44,567 bases of DNA from Arcobacteraceae bacterium (GTDB lineage: Bacteria > Campylobacterota > Campylobacteria > Campylobacterales > Arcobacteraceae): positions 1 through 44,567 of the forward strand of contig JAQUAG010000020.1 in assembly GCA_028687375.1 (NCBI GenBank), given 5' to 3'. The position numbers and the translations under genes were made by a program. Below, piece by piece: positions 1-9,056 of this stretch. Under the pieces are notes generated by a model. It made no database searches. It was given only the letters and a program-made list of their open reading frames with translations, and was not told where the DNA came from. Every line of letters starts with the position of its first letter. Within the stretch, counting starts at the first letter, position 1.

Positions 1-1259
1 ACAACCAAACTATCTCTAAAAATGACCTTCAAGAGTTTTCAAAAGGTTTTTTTAAACACCTCCATCTTAAAGATACGAGTGATTTTGAGAGTGAAAATAT
101 CGTAGAGTTTTTGGATTTTTTAGGTGGCTTAAAATTTGATGAGTACAAAGAGACTCATGAGCAATTTCAAACGATTTATAAAGAGCTAAAAGAGATAAAA
201 CACAAACTTCAAAAGATTTATAAAGATGAGCAAGATATAGAAAATCTTAAAGAGTTTGCAAAGTTTGAGATAGAGAAAATCAGTAAAATCAATCCAAAAG
301 TAGGGGAATATGAGGAGCTTAAAGAGCTAAAAGATACGATAAGTAAAAAAGATAAAATTGAAAAAATCCTCCTTGAAGCAAAGCCATTTTTAGATAATAC
401 GCACAAAATTTCAAATGCTTTATCGATACTTGATATTGATAGTAGTTTTTTTGATGATGCGATAAATGAAGTACACAATCAATTTGAAAAGTTTTATGAC
501 AAAATCCTCTCTTTTGAAGATATGAATATCGAAGATACACTTGATAGGATAGAGGAACTTGCAGGATTGCAAAAAAAATATGGCTCAATTGAAGAAGCTA
601 TTGAGTACAAAAAGATAAAAGAAAAAGAGCTTGATGAGTATGAAAATATCACATTTGAAAAAGCTATTTTAGAAAAAAATTATAAAAAATATTCACTTGA
701 GATTGAAAAAGTGGGGATAAAATTAACTGAGCTTAGAGCTAAAGCGATGGAGATTTTAGAAACTGATATGAATATATTTTTAAGAGACTTGTATTTAACA
801 AATCTAGGAATCACTTTAAATGGTACTGAGTTAACCAAAAATGGTTATGATGAGGTGGTTTTTACCCTTAATAATACAGAGCTGAAAAAACTAAGTAGCG
901 GAGAATTTAATAGACTTCGTCTGGCACTTTTAACTGCAAGAAGTATCTATGAATGTGATAAAAATGGGATACTTTTTCTAGATGAGATAGATGCAAACCT
1001 AAGTGGAAAAGAGAGTGAATCAATCGCAAAAGTACTCAAAACTTTATCGCAAAACTACCAAATCTTTGCTATTTCACACCAACCACAACTTAGTTCAACG
1101 GCAGATCAACACTTTTTGGTGGAGAAAAAAGGGGATATCTCAGAGGTTAGAGAGCTAAGTGATAGTGAAAGAATACTAGAAATATCTAGGATGATAAGTG
1201 GTGAAAATATTACAGAGGAAGCAACACTTTTTGCGAAAACACTTTTAACAAAGAACTAA
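1..1259 (+). CDS. recN: DNA repair protein RecN, C-terminal part (cut by window start)
   Basis: RecN is an SMC-like ATPase that acts in double-strand break repair. The frame is open from base 3, so the gene begins outside the window; the first in-frame TTG at 111 is internal. The visible part is mostly a long charged coiled coil rich in Glu, Lys and Leu. The C-terminal ATPase half follows: an ABC signature close to LSSGEFNRLRLAL, a Walker B with ILFLDEIDANLSG, and a switch histidine in AISHQPQL. This order (coiled coil, signature, Walker B, His switch) is that of RecN. trpS follows after 25 bp on the same strand with no terminator between, so the two are probably co-transcribed. Confidence 0.93.
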   Translation, partial: NQTISKNDLQEFSKGFFKHLHLKDTSDFESENIVEFLDFLGGLKFDEYKETHEQFQTIYKELKEIKHKLQKIYKDEQDIENLKEFAKFEIEKISKINPKVGEYEELKELKDTISKKDKIEKILLEAKPFLDNTHKISNALSILDIDSSFFDDAINEVHNQFEKFYDKILSFEDMNIEDTLDRIEELAGLQKKYGSIEEAIEYKKIKEKELDEYENITFEKAILEKNYKKYSLEIEKVGIKLTELRAKAMEILETDMNIFLRDLYLTNLGITLNGTELTKNGYDEVVFTLNNTELKKLSSGEFNRLRLALLTARSIYECDKNGILFLDEIDANLSGKESESIAKVLKTLSQNYQIFAISHQPQLSSTADQHFLVEKKGDISEVRELSDSERILEISRMISGENITEEATLFAKTLLTKN

Positions 1260-1284
1260 ATAAAAACTAAAAAAGGATGAAATT

Positions 1285-2250
1285 TTGAGAATATTAAGTG
1301 GAATACAACCAAGTGGAATAATCCATATCGGAAACTATTTTGGGATGATAAAAAAGATGATAGAGAGTCAAGATGATGGGGAATTGTTTGCTTTTATAGC
1401 TTCATACCATGCCTTAACTTCGGTAAAAGATAGCGAATTTTTAAAAAGAAACACTTTTGAAGCAGCGGTTAATTTTCTAGCTCTTGGGATGGATCCTCAA
1501 AAATCCACTTTTTGGGTACAAAGTGATGTCCCTGAAGTGCTTGAACTCTACTGGATACTTTCAAATCATACACCAATGGGACTTCTTGAAAGGGCTCATA
1601 GTTACAAAGATAAAACAGCACGAGGGTTACCTACAAATCATGGGCTTTTCTCTTATCCTGTTTTGATGGCTGCGGATATTTTACTCTTTGACTCAAATAT
1701 CGTCCCAGTTGGAAAAGACCAAATCCAACATGTTGAGATGACAAGGGATATCGCTCAAAGTTTCAATAATCATTATGGGGAGATTTTAGTTATCCCTGAA
1801 GCAAAAGTGGACAATGAGGTGGCAACAGTCCCTGGAACTGATGGGGCGAAGATGTCAAAAAGTTATGGAAATACTATCGATATGTTTGGTGCTCCAAAAG
1901 TTATCAAAAAACAAGTGATGGGGATAGTGACTGATAGTACAGACCTAAATGAACCAAAAGAGTGGGAAAACTGCAATATTTATGCCATCTCTAAACTTTT
2001 TATGTCAAATGATGAACTGCTTGATTTACAAAAAAGATATGCGACACCAGGGGAAGGATATGGACACTTTAAACTTACACTTTTAGACAAAATCAATAGC
2101 TATTTTGAACCGTATGGACAAAAGAGGGAAGAACTTTTAAATAATCCAGAGATGGTCAAAGATATTTTAAGTGATGGAGCTAAAAAAGCTAGAGTTATTG
2201 CTAGTGAAAAGATGAGAGTTATTAAAGATGCTGTAGGGTTATCTTACTAA
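1285..2250 (+). CDS. trpS: Tryptophanyl-tRNA synthetase
   Basis: Charges tRNA-Trp with tryptophan in the cytoplasm. At 321 residues it has the usual length of bacterial TrpRS. The class I signatures are clear: the N-terminal PSGIIHIGNYFG carries the HIGH-type motif at about residues 14-17, and AKMSKS lies near residues 188-193. The start is a TTG at 1285 placed 7 nt after AAAAGGA, which fits the ribosome-binding pattern used by other genes here. It sits between recN and a receiver-domain gene, both close and on the same strand, suggesting one transcript. Confidence 0.96.
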   Translation: MRILSGIQPSGIIHIGNYFGMIKKMIESQDDGELFAFIASYHALTSVKDSEFLKRNTFEAAVNFLALGMDPQKSTFWVQSDVPEVLELYWILSNHTPMGLLERAHSYKDKTARGLPTNHGLFSYPVLMAADILLFDSNIVPVGKDQIQHVEMTRDIAQSFNNHYGEILVIPEAKVDNEVATVPGTDGAKMSKSYGNTIDMFGAPKVIKKQVMGIVTDSTDLNEPKEWENCNIYAISKLFMSNDELLDLQKRYATPGEGYGHFKLTLLDKINSYFEPYGQKREELLNNPEMVKDILSDGAKKARVIASEKMRVIKDAVGLSY

Positions 2251-2267
2251 AAGAAAAAAGGATATAT

Positions 2268-2963
2268 TTGATTTTAAAAAACTTTACAATTTTATATGTA
2301 GAAGATAGCAAAGTTCTTAGAGAATATATGAAAAATTCTTTAAAGCCTTATGTAAAAGAGATTTATACAGCCAACGATGGAAAAGAGGGATTAGAACAAT
2401 TTGTTAAAATCAAACCAGATATCGTAATCACCGATATCAATATGCCAAATATTGATGGTATGCAAATGAGTAAAATGATTAAAAACTCTTTTAAAGACAC
2501 ACCAATTGTTTTATTAACAGGATTTGATGAACCTGAGAATTTAAAAAAAGCTATTATGTTAGGTATAGACTCTTTTGTATCAAAACCTGTAAAAGAAGAG
2601 GAGTTGATAGAGATACTTAAATCAATTGCTCTAAAACTTCAAAATAAAATGGATGCAGAAAAATTAAAACAGATGCAATTACAACAAGAAAAAGTAAATG
2701 CTTTTTTAATACTTTTAAAAGAGATAGGGCATCATTGGCGTCAACCATTAAGTGCTATTATGACAATTGCAACAAGTTACGAATTGAAAAAAATTGGTAA
2801 TTGTTACAACTCAATAGAGGAAGAGATTAACGATATAAATAAAATACCAGAGCAAATAACAAAACTGTCAAATATGTTACTAGCAGTGGAAGAGATAGAT
2901 TTTAATAAGATAAAATTAGAAGAGATAGACAAAATCATTCAAATTAGCGATCCTTTGTATTAA
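2268..2963 (+). CDS. Receiver domain fused to an orphan histidine-kinase dimerisation domain
   Basis: A 231-residue signalling protein. Residues 1-118 form a CheY-like receiver: acidic pocket VED at 11-13, phosphoacceptor Asp56 in DIVITDINMP, Thr84 and Lys106. A coiled-coil linker (about 120-150) leads to an H-box, IGHHWRQPLSAI at 153-164, very like the HxWRQPL phosphoacceptor helix of many Campylobacterota kinases. The second helix of a dimerisation hairpin follows, and the protein then stops. There is no N, G1, F or G2 box, so no ATP-binding domain, and the bases after the stop do not restore one in another frame. It could take part in phosphotransfer or dimerise with a full kinase. The start is TTG at 2268 after AAAAAAGGA, 17 bp behind trpS. 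Confidence 0.8.
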   Translation: MILKNFTILYVEDSKVLREYMKNSLKPYVKEIYTANDGKEGLEQFVKIKPDIVITDINMPNIDGMQMSKMIKNSFKDTPIVLLTGFDEPENLKKAIMLGIDSFVSKPVKEEELIEILKSIALKLQNKMDAEKLKQMQLQQEKVNAFLILLKEIGHHWRQPLSAIMTIATSYELKKIGNCYNSIEEEINDINKIPEQITKLSNMLLAVEEIDFNKIKLEEIDKIIQISDPLY

Positions 2964-3085
2964 ATGCAAATTGGATAATTTATTTGAGATTTATCTTTAG
3001 AATAGATTGATGATATTTAGTGTTTAATTTTTTATTAAATGATTAAACTAAATAGGTTTAAAATCGCAAAAAACAAAGAAGCTAT

Positions 3086-3113
3086 TTGACTTTTATTTGA
3101 TTTCGTATAAAAT
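3086..3113 (+). promoter_or_regulatory. Possible sigma-70 promoter of the rhodanese gene
   Basis: A TTGACT hexamer at 3086-3091 precedes TATAAAAT at 3106-3113. The spacer is only 14 bp, so the -35 match may be fortuitous; the -10 is the stronger part. The rest of the 179-base gap (2964-3142) is AT-rich. It holds a weak TTTAAT/ATTAAA hairpin at 3023-3039 without a T-run. Confidence 0.4.
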
Positions 3114-3142
3114 ACCCTTATATAAAATATGAGGAGTTGAAT

Positions 3143-3832
3143 ATGAAAAATGTGAAGAGAGCCTTTTTATTAGGTTTATTATCGGTTGTTACTGTAAGTG
3201 GAGCAAATTTTGATTTGAAAAAGAATCCAGTAAAAATTACTTATGTTGATCCATTTGATATAAAAAGTGAATACAATATTACAAGAACACATAGTGATAA
3301 ATGTAAAGATGTTGCATTATCTGTTGATGTTGTTTGGAATGGTGACTATGCTAATGCAAATGTTCCAGCTGAATGTAAAAAAACTTATGTGACAACAGTA
3401 GGTAAAATCTCCCCTATGAAGATAAACAATGAAGTACAAACTTTGGGGGAACTTGAAGTGATTGAATTTATGCAAAAAGCTCAAACTGACAAAAATATGC
3501 TTCTTATAGATGCGAGACTTCCTGTTTGGTATCAAAAACTTACTATCCCAACAGCTGTAAATTTACCTTTTCCAAACTTTGATAAAGCAAAAAATCCAGC
3601 TGAATTTGATGATATGCTTGAGGCAATAGGTGTAACAGAAAAAAATGGTGTGTATGATTTTAAAAATGCAAAAACACTTGTCTTATTTTGTAATGGAATT
3701 TGGTGTCCACAATCAACTTGGGCTATAGAAAATCTTTTAAAACTTGGATATCCAGCAAAAAAACTTAGTTGGTATAGAGGTGGAATGTATAGTTGGACTG
3801 TCTCAAATCTAACAACAGTTGTTCCTAAATAA
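3143..3832 (+). CDS. Periplasmic rhodanese-like protein
   Basis: An exported protein of 229 residues. It starts with a Sec signal peptide (MKNVKRAFLLGLLSVVTVSGA) and has a C-terminal rhodanese domain. The presumed active-site loop is LVLFCNGIWCPQST, followed by the helix AIENLLKLGYPAKKL and the RGGMYSW segment typical of rhodanese folds. LLIDARLPVWY at the domain start matches the usual DxR element. The loop has a second Cys, so it may act in thiol or sulfane-sulfur chemistry rather than as a classic thiosulfate sulfurtransferase. I chose ATG 3143, which has GAGGAG six bases upstream, over the in-frame TTG at 3137. The gene is monocistronic: it has its own promoter region and a terminator behind it. 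The substrate is unknown. Confidence 0.82.
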   Translation: MKNVKRAFLLGLLSVVTVSGANFDLKKNPVKITYVDPFDIKSEYNITRTHSDKCKDVALSVDVVWNGDYANANVPAECKKTYVTTVGKISPMKINNEVQTLGELEVIEFMQKAQTDKNMLLIDARLPVWYQKLTIPTAVNLPFPNFDKAKNPAEFDDMLEAIGVTEKNGVYDFKNAKTLVLFCNGIWCPQSTWAIENLLKLGYPAKKLSWYRGGMYSWTVSNLTTVVPK

Positions 3833-3858
3833 AAATGCTTTGAACCGTAGTAAAACTT

Positions 3859-3893
3859 CGTCATATAAATTTTTTATATGGCGATTTTTTATT
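3859..3893 (+). terminator. Rho-independent terminator after the rhodanese gene
   Basis: An 11-bp stem (CGTCATATAAA with TTTATATGGCG, one G-T pair) closes a three-base loop and is followed by ATTTTTTATT. It lies 27 bases after the stop codon of the rhodanese gene. Confidence 0.8.
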
Positions 3894-3936
3894 AGAATCA
3901 CAATATATTCTTAAAAATCTCCAAAAGGAAAAATTT

Positions 3937-5772
3937 ATGGCTCTTTTAGAAGAAAAAAGTTTTATTAAAAAAATCACACCATTTAATAGATTAGATGATT
4001 ATGAGTTAGAAAAACTTATTGATACACTTGATGTTGTTTATTTTAAAGAAAACACAGTATTGCTTTCAAGCAATGAAAAACCAGCTTTTTTATATTTTAT
4101 AATTAAAGGTGTAGTGCAAGAACTTCAAGAGGATACAGTTATCTCTGTTTATGGAAACAATGAGTACTTTGACCCAATCTCTTTAATAGAAAATCACTCA
4201 AAACATAGTTTTAAAACAACATCTGAGACTATTTGCTATGCTCTTCCAAGGGAGACTTTTTTGGAGATAATGTATCAAAATGAGGAGCTAGAAGGATATT
4301 TTTTCCAGTCAATCTCAAAAAAACTTAATAATAGTGTTGGAAATGAACAAAGTAAAGAGTTCGTTAATCTGATGATTGCTAGGGTAAAAGATGCTTATAT
4401 GCAAAAGCCAATTATTATAGATGAAAATGAAACTATTTTTAATACGGTTCAAATTCTTAAAAAGAATAAAGCTTCTTCAATTCTTGTAAAAACAAATGAT
4501 GGGAAAATGGGGATAGTTACAGATACAGATTTTCGAGAAAAGATAGTTTTAAATAGAATTGATTTTGATGCTCCTATCTCAAAGATAGCTACTTGGGGAC
4601 TCAAAACAATCAATCAAAATGAATTTTTATTTAATGCACAAATAACAATGAATAAATTTGGAGTAAAACGACTTATCGTAATAGATGAAGTAGAAAATAT
4701 TATTGGGGTATTGGATCTTATCTCATTGACAAGTTTTTTTGCATCGCAAACTTATTCAGTTATTTTAGAAATTGATAATACTCAAAATATAGAAGAGCTA
4801 AAAATAGCAAGTGAAAAATTTGTTCGAGTGATAAGAATGCTCTATGCTAAAGGTGTAAAGGTTAGATATATAGCAAAAATTATCAGTCAACTCAATAATA
4901 AATTATTCAAACGATTATTTGAGCTTATTGCACCAGAAGAGCTTAAAATGCAATCGGCACTCATTATTATGGGAAGTGAGGGGAGAGAGGAGCAAATTTT
5001 AAGAACAGATCAAGATAATGCACTGATACTTTCAAATGATTGTACGGTAAGCAAAGAGATAATTGAAGAGTTTACACAAAATTTTACAAATAATCTAATA
5101 GAGTGTGGATACCCGAGATGTAACGGAAACATCATGGTATCAAATCCATTTTGGGTAAAAACACAAGATGAATTTGAAGAGACTATATTTGAATGGATAA
5201 ATAATCCAAGTGAAGAGAATCATATGAATTTAGCGATTTTTTATGATGCTTTTGCTGTCGCTGGTGATAAATATCTTTTAGTAAATCTTAAAAAATATCT
5301 CTTCCAAAAAGCAACAGATTCAAGTGTTTTTCATTCATTTTTTGCAAAACCAGTATTAAATTTTGAAACTCCAATTGGGATGTTTGCAAATTTTATAGTT
5401 GACAAAAAAGAGCATAAAGATGAACTTGATATCAAAAAAGGGGGAATTTTCCCAATTGTTCATGGTATACGAGCACTTTCGTTAGAGAAAAAAATTAGAA
5501 AAACAAACACAGTTCATAGAATCAAAGAGCTTGAAGAGTTAGGTGTATTAGATAGAGAATTTAGTATGGAGATTATTGAGAGTTTTAATCTATTACTTAC
5601 TTTACGACTTAAGTTTAGACTTGAAAAAATAGATTCAAAAGAACCACTTGATAACTATATCAATCCAAATAGATTGAATTCGTTAGAAAAAGATCTTTTA
5701 CGAGATAGTTTTAAAATTGTTGAAAAATTCAAAAAGTTTATCTCGTTTCATTTTAAACTCAATTTGATGTAG
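3937..5772 (+). CDS. cNMP-binding / CBS-pair / DUF294 nucleotidyltransferase-like protein
   Basis: A 611-residue cytoplasmic protein with four visible blocks. Residues 1-125 form a cyclic-nucleotide-binding-like beta roll. Residues about 150-265 are a CBS pair (MGIVTDTDFRE and IIGVLDLISL are the usual turns). Residues about 330-460 are a DUF294 nucleotidyltransferase-like domain with IIMGSEGREEQILRTDQDNA, the GSxGRxE...TDxD signature. The remainder is a helical DUF294 C-terminal domain with IVHGIRALSLE. From general knowledge, such proteins resemble GlnD-type signal transducers and in several bacteria are encoded beside acetate genes and a DnaQ-like exonuclease, as here. ATG 3937 has AAAAGGA upstream. 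The exonuclease gene begins 8 bp after its stop. The ligand and the target are unknown. Confidence 0.88.
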   Translation: MALLEEKSFIKKITPFNRLDDYELEKLIDTLDVVYFKENTVLLSSNEKPAFLYFIIKGVVQELQEDTVISVYGNNEYFDPISLIENHSKHSFKTTSETICYALPRETFLEIMYQNEELEGYFFQSISKKLNNSVGNEQSKEFVNLMIARVKDAYMQKPIIIDENETIFNTVQILKKNKASSILVKTNDGKMGIVTDTDFREKIVLNRIDFDAPISKIATWGLKTINQNEFLFNAQITMNKFGVKRLIVIDEVENIIGVLDLISLTSFFASQTYSVILEIDNTQNIEELKIASEKFVRVIRMLYAKGVKVRYIAKIISQLNNKLFKRLFELIAPEELKMQSALIIMGSEGREEQILRTDQDNALILSNDCTVSKEIIEEFTQNFTNNLIECGYPRCNGNIMVSNPFWVKTQDEFEETIFEWINNPSEENHMNLAIFYDAFAVAGDKYLLVNLKKYLFQKATDSSVFHSFFAKPVLNFETPIGMFANFIVDKKEHKDELDIKKGGIFPIVHGIRALSLEKKIRKTNTVHRIKELEELGVLDREFSMEIIESFNLLLTLRLKFRLEKIDSKEPLDNYINPNRLNSLEKDLLRDSFKIVEKFKKFISFHFKLNLM

Positions 5773-5780
5773 GGAGTTTT

Positions 5781-6377
5781 ATGTTTGATACTTTTATAAA
5801 AAATTGGAATAAACGAAAACTTACAAACTCAAAGTATGAGATTCTTTTTGAGCAGTATGATGGAGATGAGTATATTTGTTTTGATTGTGAAACAACGGGA
5901 CTTAATCCTAAAGTTGATGATATTATATCTATTGGTGCGGTAAAAATTAAAGGGAATAAAATTCTTACAAGTGAAAAATTTGAAAGATTTATTAAACCGA
6001 AAAAAAAGCTTGAAGGAGATTCTATTAAAATTCATCAGATACGAGAATGTGACTTGGTAGACGCAAAAGATATCGATGAGGTTATTTATGAATTTTTGGA
6101 TTTTATTGGGAATCGCCCTTTGGTTGGATATTATTTAGAATTTGATGTGGCAATGATAAATAAATATACAAAATCAAAAATAGGGGTAACTTTACCAAAT
6201 AGACAAATAGAGGTCTCAGCACTTTATTTTGATAAAGTAATAGGTAAAATTCCTCAAGGAAATATCGATTTAAGATTTAACACAATTATGAAAAAACTCG
6301 ACCTTCCAATGATGGGAAAACATGATGCTATCAATGATGCGATTATGACTTCGATGATATTTTTAAAATTAGGATAA
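5781..6377 (+). CDS. DnaQ-family 3'-5' exonuclease (Pol III epsilon-like)
   Basis: A 198-residue DEDDh exonuclease. The ExoI motif is CFDCETTGL (Asp35, Glu37), ExoII is GYYLEFDVAMINKYT, and ExoIII is GKHDAINDAIMT with the catalytic His and Asp. There is no C-terminal polymerase-binding tail of the kind found in full replicative epsilon subunits. It is more likely a stand-alone exonuclease working with the DUF294 protein encoded 8 bp upstream than the replicative proofreader. A strong AGGGAG ribosome site precedes ATG 5781. The two genes almost certainly form one operon. Confidence 0.88.
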   Translation: MFDTFIKNWNKRKLTNSKYEILFEQYDGDEYICFDCETTGLNPKVDDIISIGAVKIKGNKILTSEKFERFIKPKKKLEGDSIKIHQIRECDLVDAKDIDEVIYEFLDFIGNRPLVGYYLEFDVAMINKYTKSKIGVTLPNRQIEVSALYFDKVIGKIPQGNIDLRFNTIMKKLDLPMMGKHDAINDAIMTSMIFLKLG

Positions 6378-6475
6378 ATAAAATACCTTTAATTTACTTT
6401 AAAATAGTTAATAATGGCTTACAAATATAAGTTTGTGTATACTTTTGGAAATTTATTCAAATAAAAGGGAAACAA

Positions 6476-8164
6476 ATGTTTTTTTGTAATACAAAAGATA
6501 AAGATGAAGAGATAGCAAGTTTAAAAAAGAAGATTGAAGAGTATGAATCTGCAAGACTTAATGAGGATGCTTTATTTGAAGAAGTAAATGATTTACTCTT
6601 AAAGTTTGAAAAAGGTTTATATGATTTATCTGCAAAACAAACAAGTAATAATCCAAAGCTAAATAAAATAAAAGATAGCCTAAATAACGCTTTATCAACA
6701 AATGCAAAGTTTTCAAATCAAATTGTAAAAACACTTATTGAATATGGAAATGCAAACTTTGAGTACGCAGTAGATGTAGAGGCTATAAGTGGGAAAACAG
6801 GTTCTATTCTTTTAGGAGTTAGAGCTTTAGGAAGTAGTATCTCTGAACTTTTAGCGTTGATGGATTTAACTTCAAATGATTTGAATAATGAGATGAAAGA
6901 ATTAGCAAGTGCTTCAAATATGCTTGCCTCAGCTTCAAATCAACAAGCAGCATCTTTAGAAGAAACAGCTGCTGCTTTAGAAGAAGTTACAAGTACTATT
7001 ATTAATACAACTGAACATGCTGCTACTATGGCAAAGCTTTCAAATGAAGTGAGTATTTCTGCTTCTAATGGAGAAAAATTGGCTAATGAAACATTTGCAT
7101 CTATGGATAGTATAAATCATGAAGTAACAGCAATTGATGAAGCAATTGTAGTGATAGATCAAATATCATTTCAAACAAATATTCTTTCACTTAATGCAGC
7201 TGTTGAAGCTGCAACTGCTGGAGAAGCAGGAAAAGGATTTGCGGTTGTTGCACAAGAGGTAAGAAGTTTGGCTACAAGAAGTGCAGAAGCAGCTAAAGAG
7301 ATCAAAAATATTGTCCAAAAAGCAAAAGAGAAAGCAACTAGTGGTAAACAAATTGCTCAAAATATGATAAATGGATATACAACACTCAATCAAAATATTG
7401 AAAGTCAAATTAAATTAATAGCTGATGTATCACATGCAAGTTTAGAACAAAAACAAGCTATTGAGCAAATTAATGATGCTGTTAATGAACTTGATAAAAC
7501 AACACAACAAAATGCTTCTGCAGCATCACAAATTAGTTCACAAAGTCAAAGTATTCAACAATTATCACAAAAATTAGTAAATGTTGTTAGTCACACAAAA
7601 TATAATAAAATTGCACAACAACAAGTGTGTGATATAGATATGATGTTTACTTTAAATAAATTAAAACTTGATCATATTAATTTTAAAGATTCTAATTTTG
7701 CAAAATTAAATGATAAAGCTACTTTTAGAGTGACCACTCATCATGAATGTAACCTTGGAAAATGGATTGATGAAGTTGAAAAACAGGGAGAACCTTTCAC
7801 AAGAACAAATAATTGGCAACATTTAAAAGAAGTTCATGCAAAGGTTCATGGTGAGCTTCAAGGGATTGTTGATAGTAATTCTAAAGGAAATATAACAGCA
7901 ATGTTAAATGAAACTTTAGAGATAGATAAAGCAATTTCTGATGTATTTTGGAGTATTCAAGCAGTCAAAAGGGAAAAGTGTCAAGATTTTTCTTTACAAA
8001 CAAAAACGCAAAGTTACTCTATTCCAAAAGTAATGGTTGGTTCTAATCAATCAGTTAGTAAAATTGCATTAGGAACAAAACCTATAGTAAAAGCAGCATC
8101 AATAAAAGCACCAATGAAACCAATAGTTGCTAATAATGATGACGATGAATGGGCAAGTTTCTAG
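6476..8164 (+). CDS. Cytoplasmic methyl-accepting chemotaxis protein with CZB zinc-binding domain
   Basis: A soluble 562-residue chemoreceptor with no membrane helix. Residues 1-100 are a coiled, charged N-terminus. Residues about 130-390 form the MCP signalling hairpin, with the tip [17 protein letters not shown] followed by [15 protein letters not shown]. Around residues 420-470 lies a CZB domain: [12 protein letters not shown], then [10 protein letters not shown], giving the Cys and His ligands. This architecture resembles H. pylori TlpD, which reports on the internal state (oxidants, zinc). The last residues DDDEWASF end in a WxxF pentapeptide that may tether CheR or CheB. The chemoreceptor at 9057 has the same tail. 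The promoter is not clear; the gap 6378-6475 holds no other gene. Confidence 0.92.
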   Translation: MFFCNTKDKDEEIASLKKKIEEYESARLNEDALFEEVNDLLLKFEKGLYDLSAKQTSNNPKLNKIKDSLNNALSTNAKFSNQIVKTLIEYGNANFEYAVDVEAISGKTGSILLGVRALGSSISELLALMDLTSNDLNNEMKELASASNMLASASNQQAASLEETAAALEEVTSTIINTTEHAATMAKLSNEVSISASNGEKLANETFASMDSINHEVTAIDEAIVVIDQISFQTNILSLNAAVEAATAGEAGKGFAVVAQEVRSLATRSAEAAKEIKNIVQKAKEKATSGKQIAQNMINGYTTLNQNIESQIKLIADVSHASLEQKQAIEQINDAVNELDKTTQQNASAASQISSQSQSIQQLSQKLVNVVSHTKYNKIAQQQVCDIDMMFTLNKLKLDHINFKDSNFAKLNDKATFRVTTHHECNLGKWIDEVEKQGEPFTRTNNWQHLKEVHAKVHGELQGIVDSNSKGNITAMLNETLEIDKAISDVFWSIQAVKREKCQDFSLQTKTQSYSIPKVMVGSNQSVSKIALGTKPIVKAASIKAPMKPIVANNDDDEWASF

Positions 8165-8175
8165 AAAATAAAAAT

Positions 8176-8201
8176 AATAAGTAGACTTTTATCTGCTTAT
8201 T
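8176..8201. terminator. Bidirectional terminator between the CZB receptor and rsuA
   Basis: A 10-bp stem (AATAAGTAGA with TCTGCTTATT, one G-T pair) and a six-base loop sit between two convergent genes. A/T-rich flanks on both sides would give U-rich tails in either direction, although neither T-run is perfect. Confidence 0.6.
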
Positions 8202-8222
8202 GTTAACTACAATAGTTTTTTA

Positions 8223-8897
8223 TTATAATATTTTATATTCTCCTTCTGCTAAATCATCAATTGTATAACTATTGAAACTTACTCTATGAAGTGCAATAAC
8301 TCTATTAGCAACAGCTCCAAACATCCTTTTTACTTGGTGATATTTCCCCTCAACTATCTCTAAAAGTACAGTTAATTCATCTACTATCGTGAGAGTTGCT
8401 GGAAGTAGTGGTTTAGTTTCTCCATTTAAAATAAGTTCACCACTTCCAAAAATAAGAGCTTCATCACCTTTTAATGGATGAGCTAAAGTGACTTTATAAA
8501 TTTTTGAAATATTACTTTTTGGACTTGTAAGTTTATGATTTAGTTCCCCATCATCTGTAAGTAAAATTGCCCCAGTAGTATCACGATCTAGTCTTCCAAC
8601 TGTTGAAAGTTTTGGATTTCTATCTTGCCATCTACTTGGAAGTAAAGAATAAATAAGCTTTCCACTATCATCATGAGAACACACTACACCTTCAGGTTTA
8701 TTCATCAAAATTGTGAGCGTTTCCCCATCAAGAGGTTCAGTATCAATTGATATGTCACTATGAATAGCTTTTAATGATGGATTAAATATTCTTTCATTTT
8801 TAATCTTTACTTCATGCATTTTCATAAACTTACGAGCATCACCTCTTGTGCAGTAGCCTAATTTTGAAAGATAACCATCTAATCTTTTTAACTTCAT
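8223..8897 (-). CDS. rsuA: 16S rRNA pseudouridine synthase, RsuA family
   Basis: A 224-residue enzyme expected to convert a uridine of 16S rRNA (U516 in E. coli) to pseudouridine. An N-terminal S4 RNA-binding domain (RLDGYLSKLGYCTRGDARKF) is followed by the catalytic domain. The catalytic Asp lies in VGRLDRDTTGAILLTDDG. Two further RsuA features are LTSPKSNISKIYKVTL and GETKPLLPATL; the latter separates RsuA from RluB/RluE-type relatives. KYHQVKRMFGAVANRVIALHR completes the family pattern. It stands alone on the minus strand, convergent with the receptor gene downstream. Confidence 0.9.
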   Translation of the reverse strand: MKLKRLDGYLSKLGYCTRGDARKFMKMHEVKIKNERIFNPSLKAIHSDISIDTEPLDGETLTILMNKPEGVVCSHDDSGKLIYSLLPSRWQDRNPKLSTVGRLDRDTTGAILLTDDGELNHKLTSPKSNISKIYKVTLAHPLKGDEALIFGSGELILNGETKPLLPATLTIVDELTVLLEIVEGKYHQVKRMFGAVANRVIALHRVSFNSYTIDDLAEGEYKIL

Positions 8898-8999
8898 ATT
8901 TATTCCTTATTACAAAATTATTACATTTCTAATATTTTAAAGATTTTAGTAGAATAAGCTTATAAATGGGGTATAAAGTATAAATCTTTAAGTATGAAT

Positions 9000-9012
9000 G
9001 TAATAGTATTAC
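9000..9012. promoter_or_regulatory. Short palindrome upstream of the sensorless chemoreceptor
   Basis: GTAATAGTATTAC is a perfect palindrome around a central base, 44 bases before the receptor start. It may be an operator. The 159-base gap 8898-9056 between divergent rsuA and the receptor also holds several TATAAA-like boxes. Confidence 0.3.
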
Positions 9013-9056
9013 TTATTAAAAATTTAAGTAAATTGGATAATAGAAAGGAAAATTGA

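Noticed and set aside
111-1259. TTG at 111 as the true start of recN
   Set aside because: The frame stays open back to the window edge with RecN-like sequence (NDLQEFSKGFFKHLHLKD), so the gene begins outside the window.
2964-3142. Frameshifted ATP-binding domain continuing the receiver/H-box protein
   Set aside because: No N, G1, F or G2 box can be read in any frame after the stop codon. The region is ordinary AT-rich intergenic DNA.
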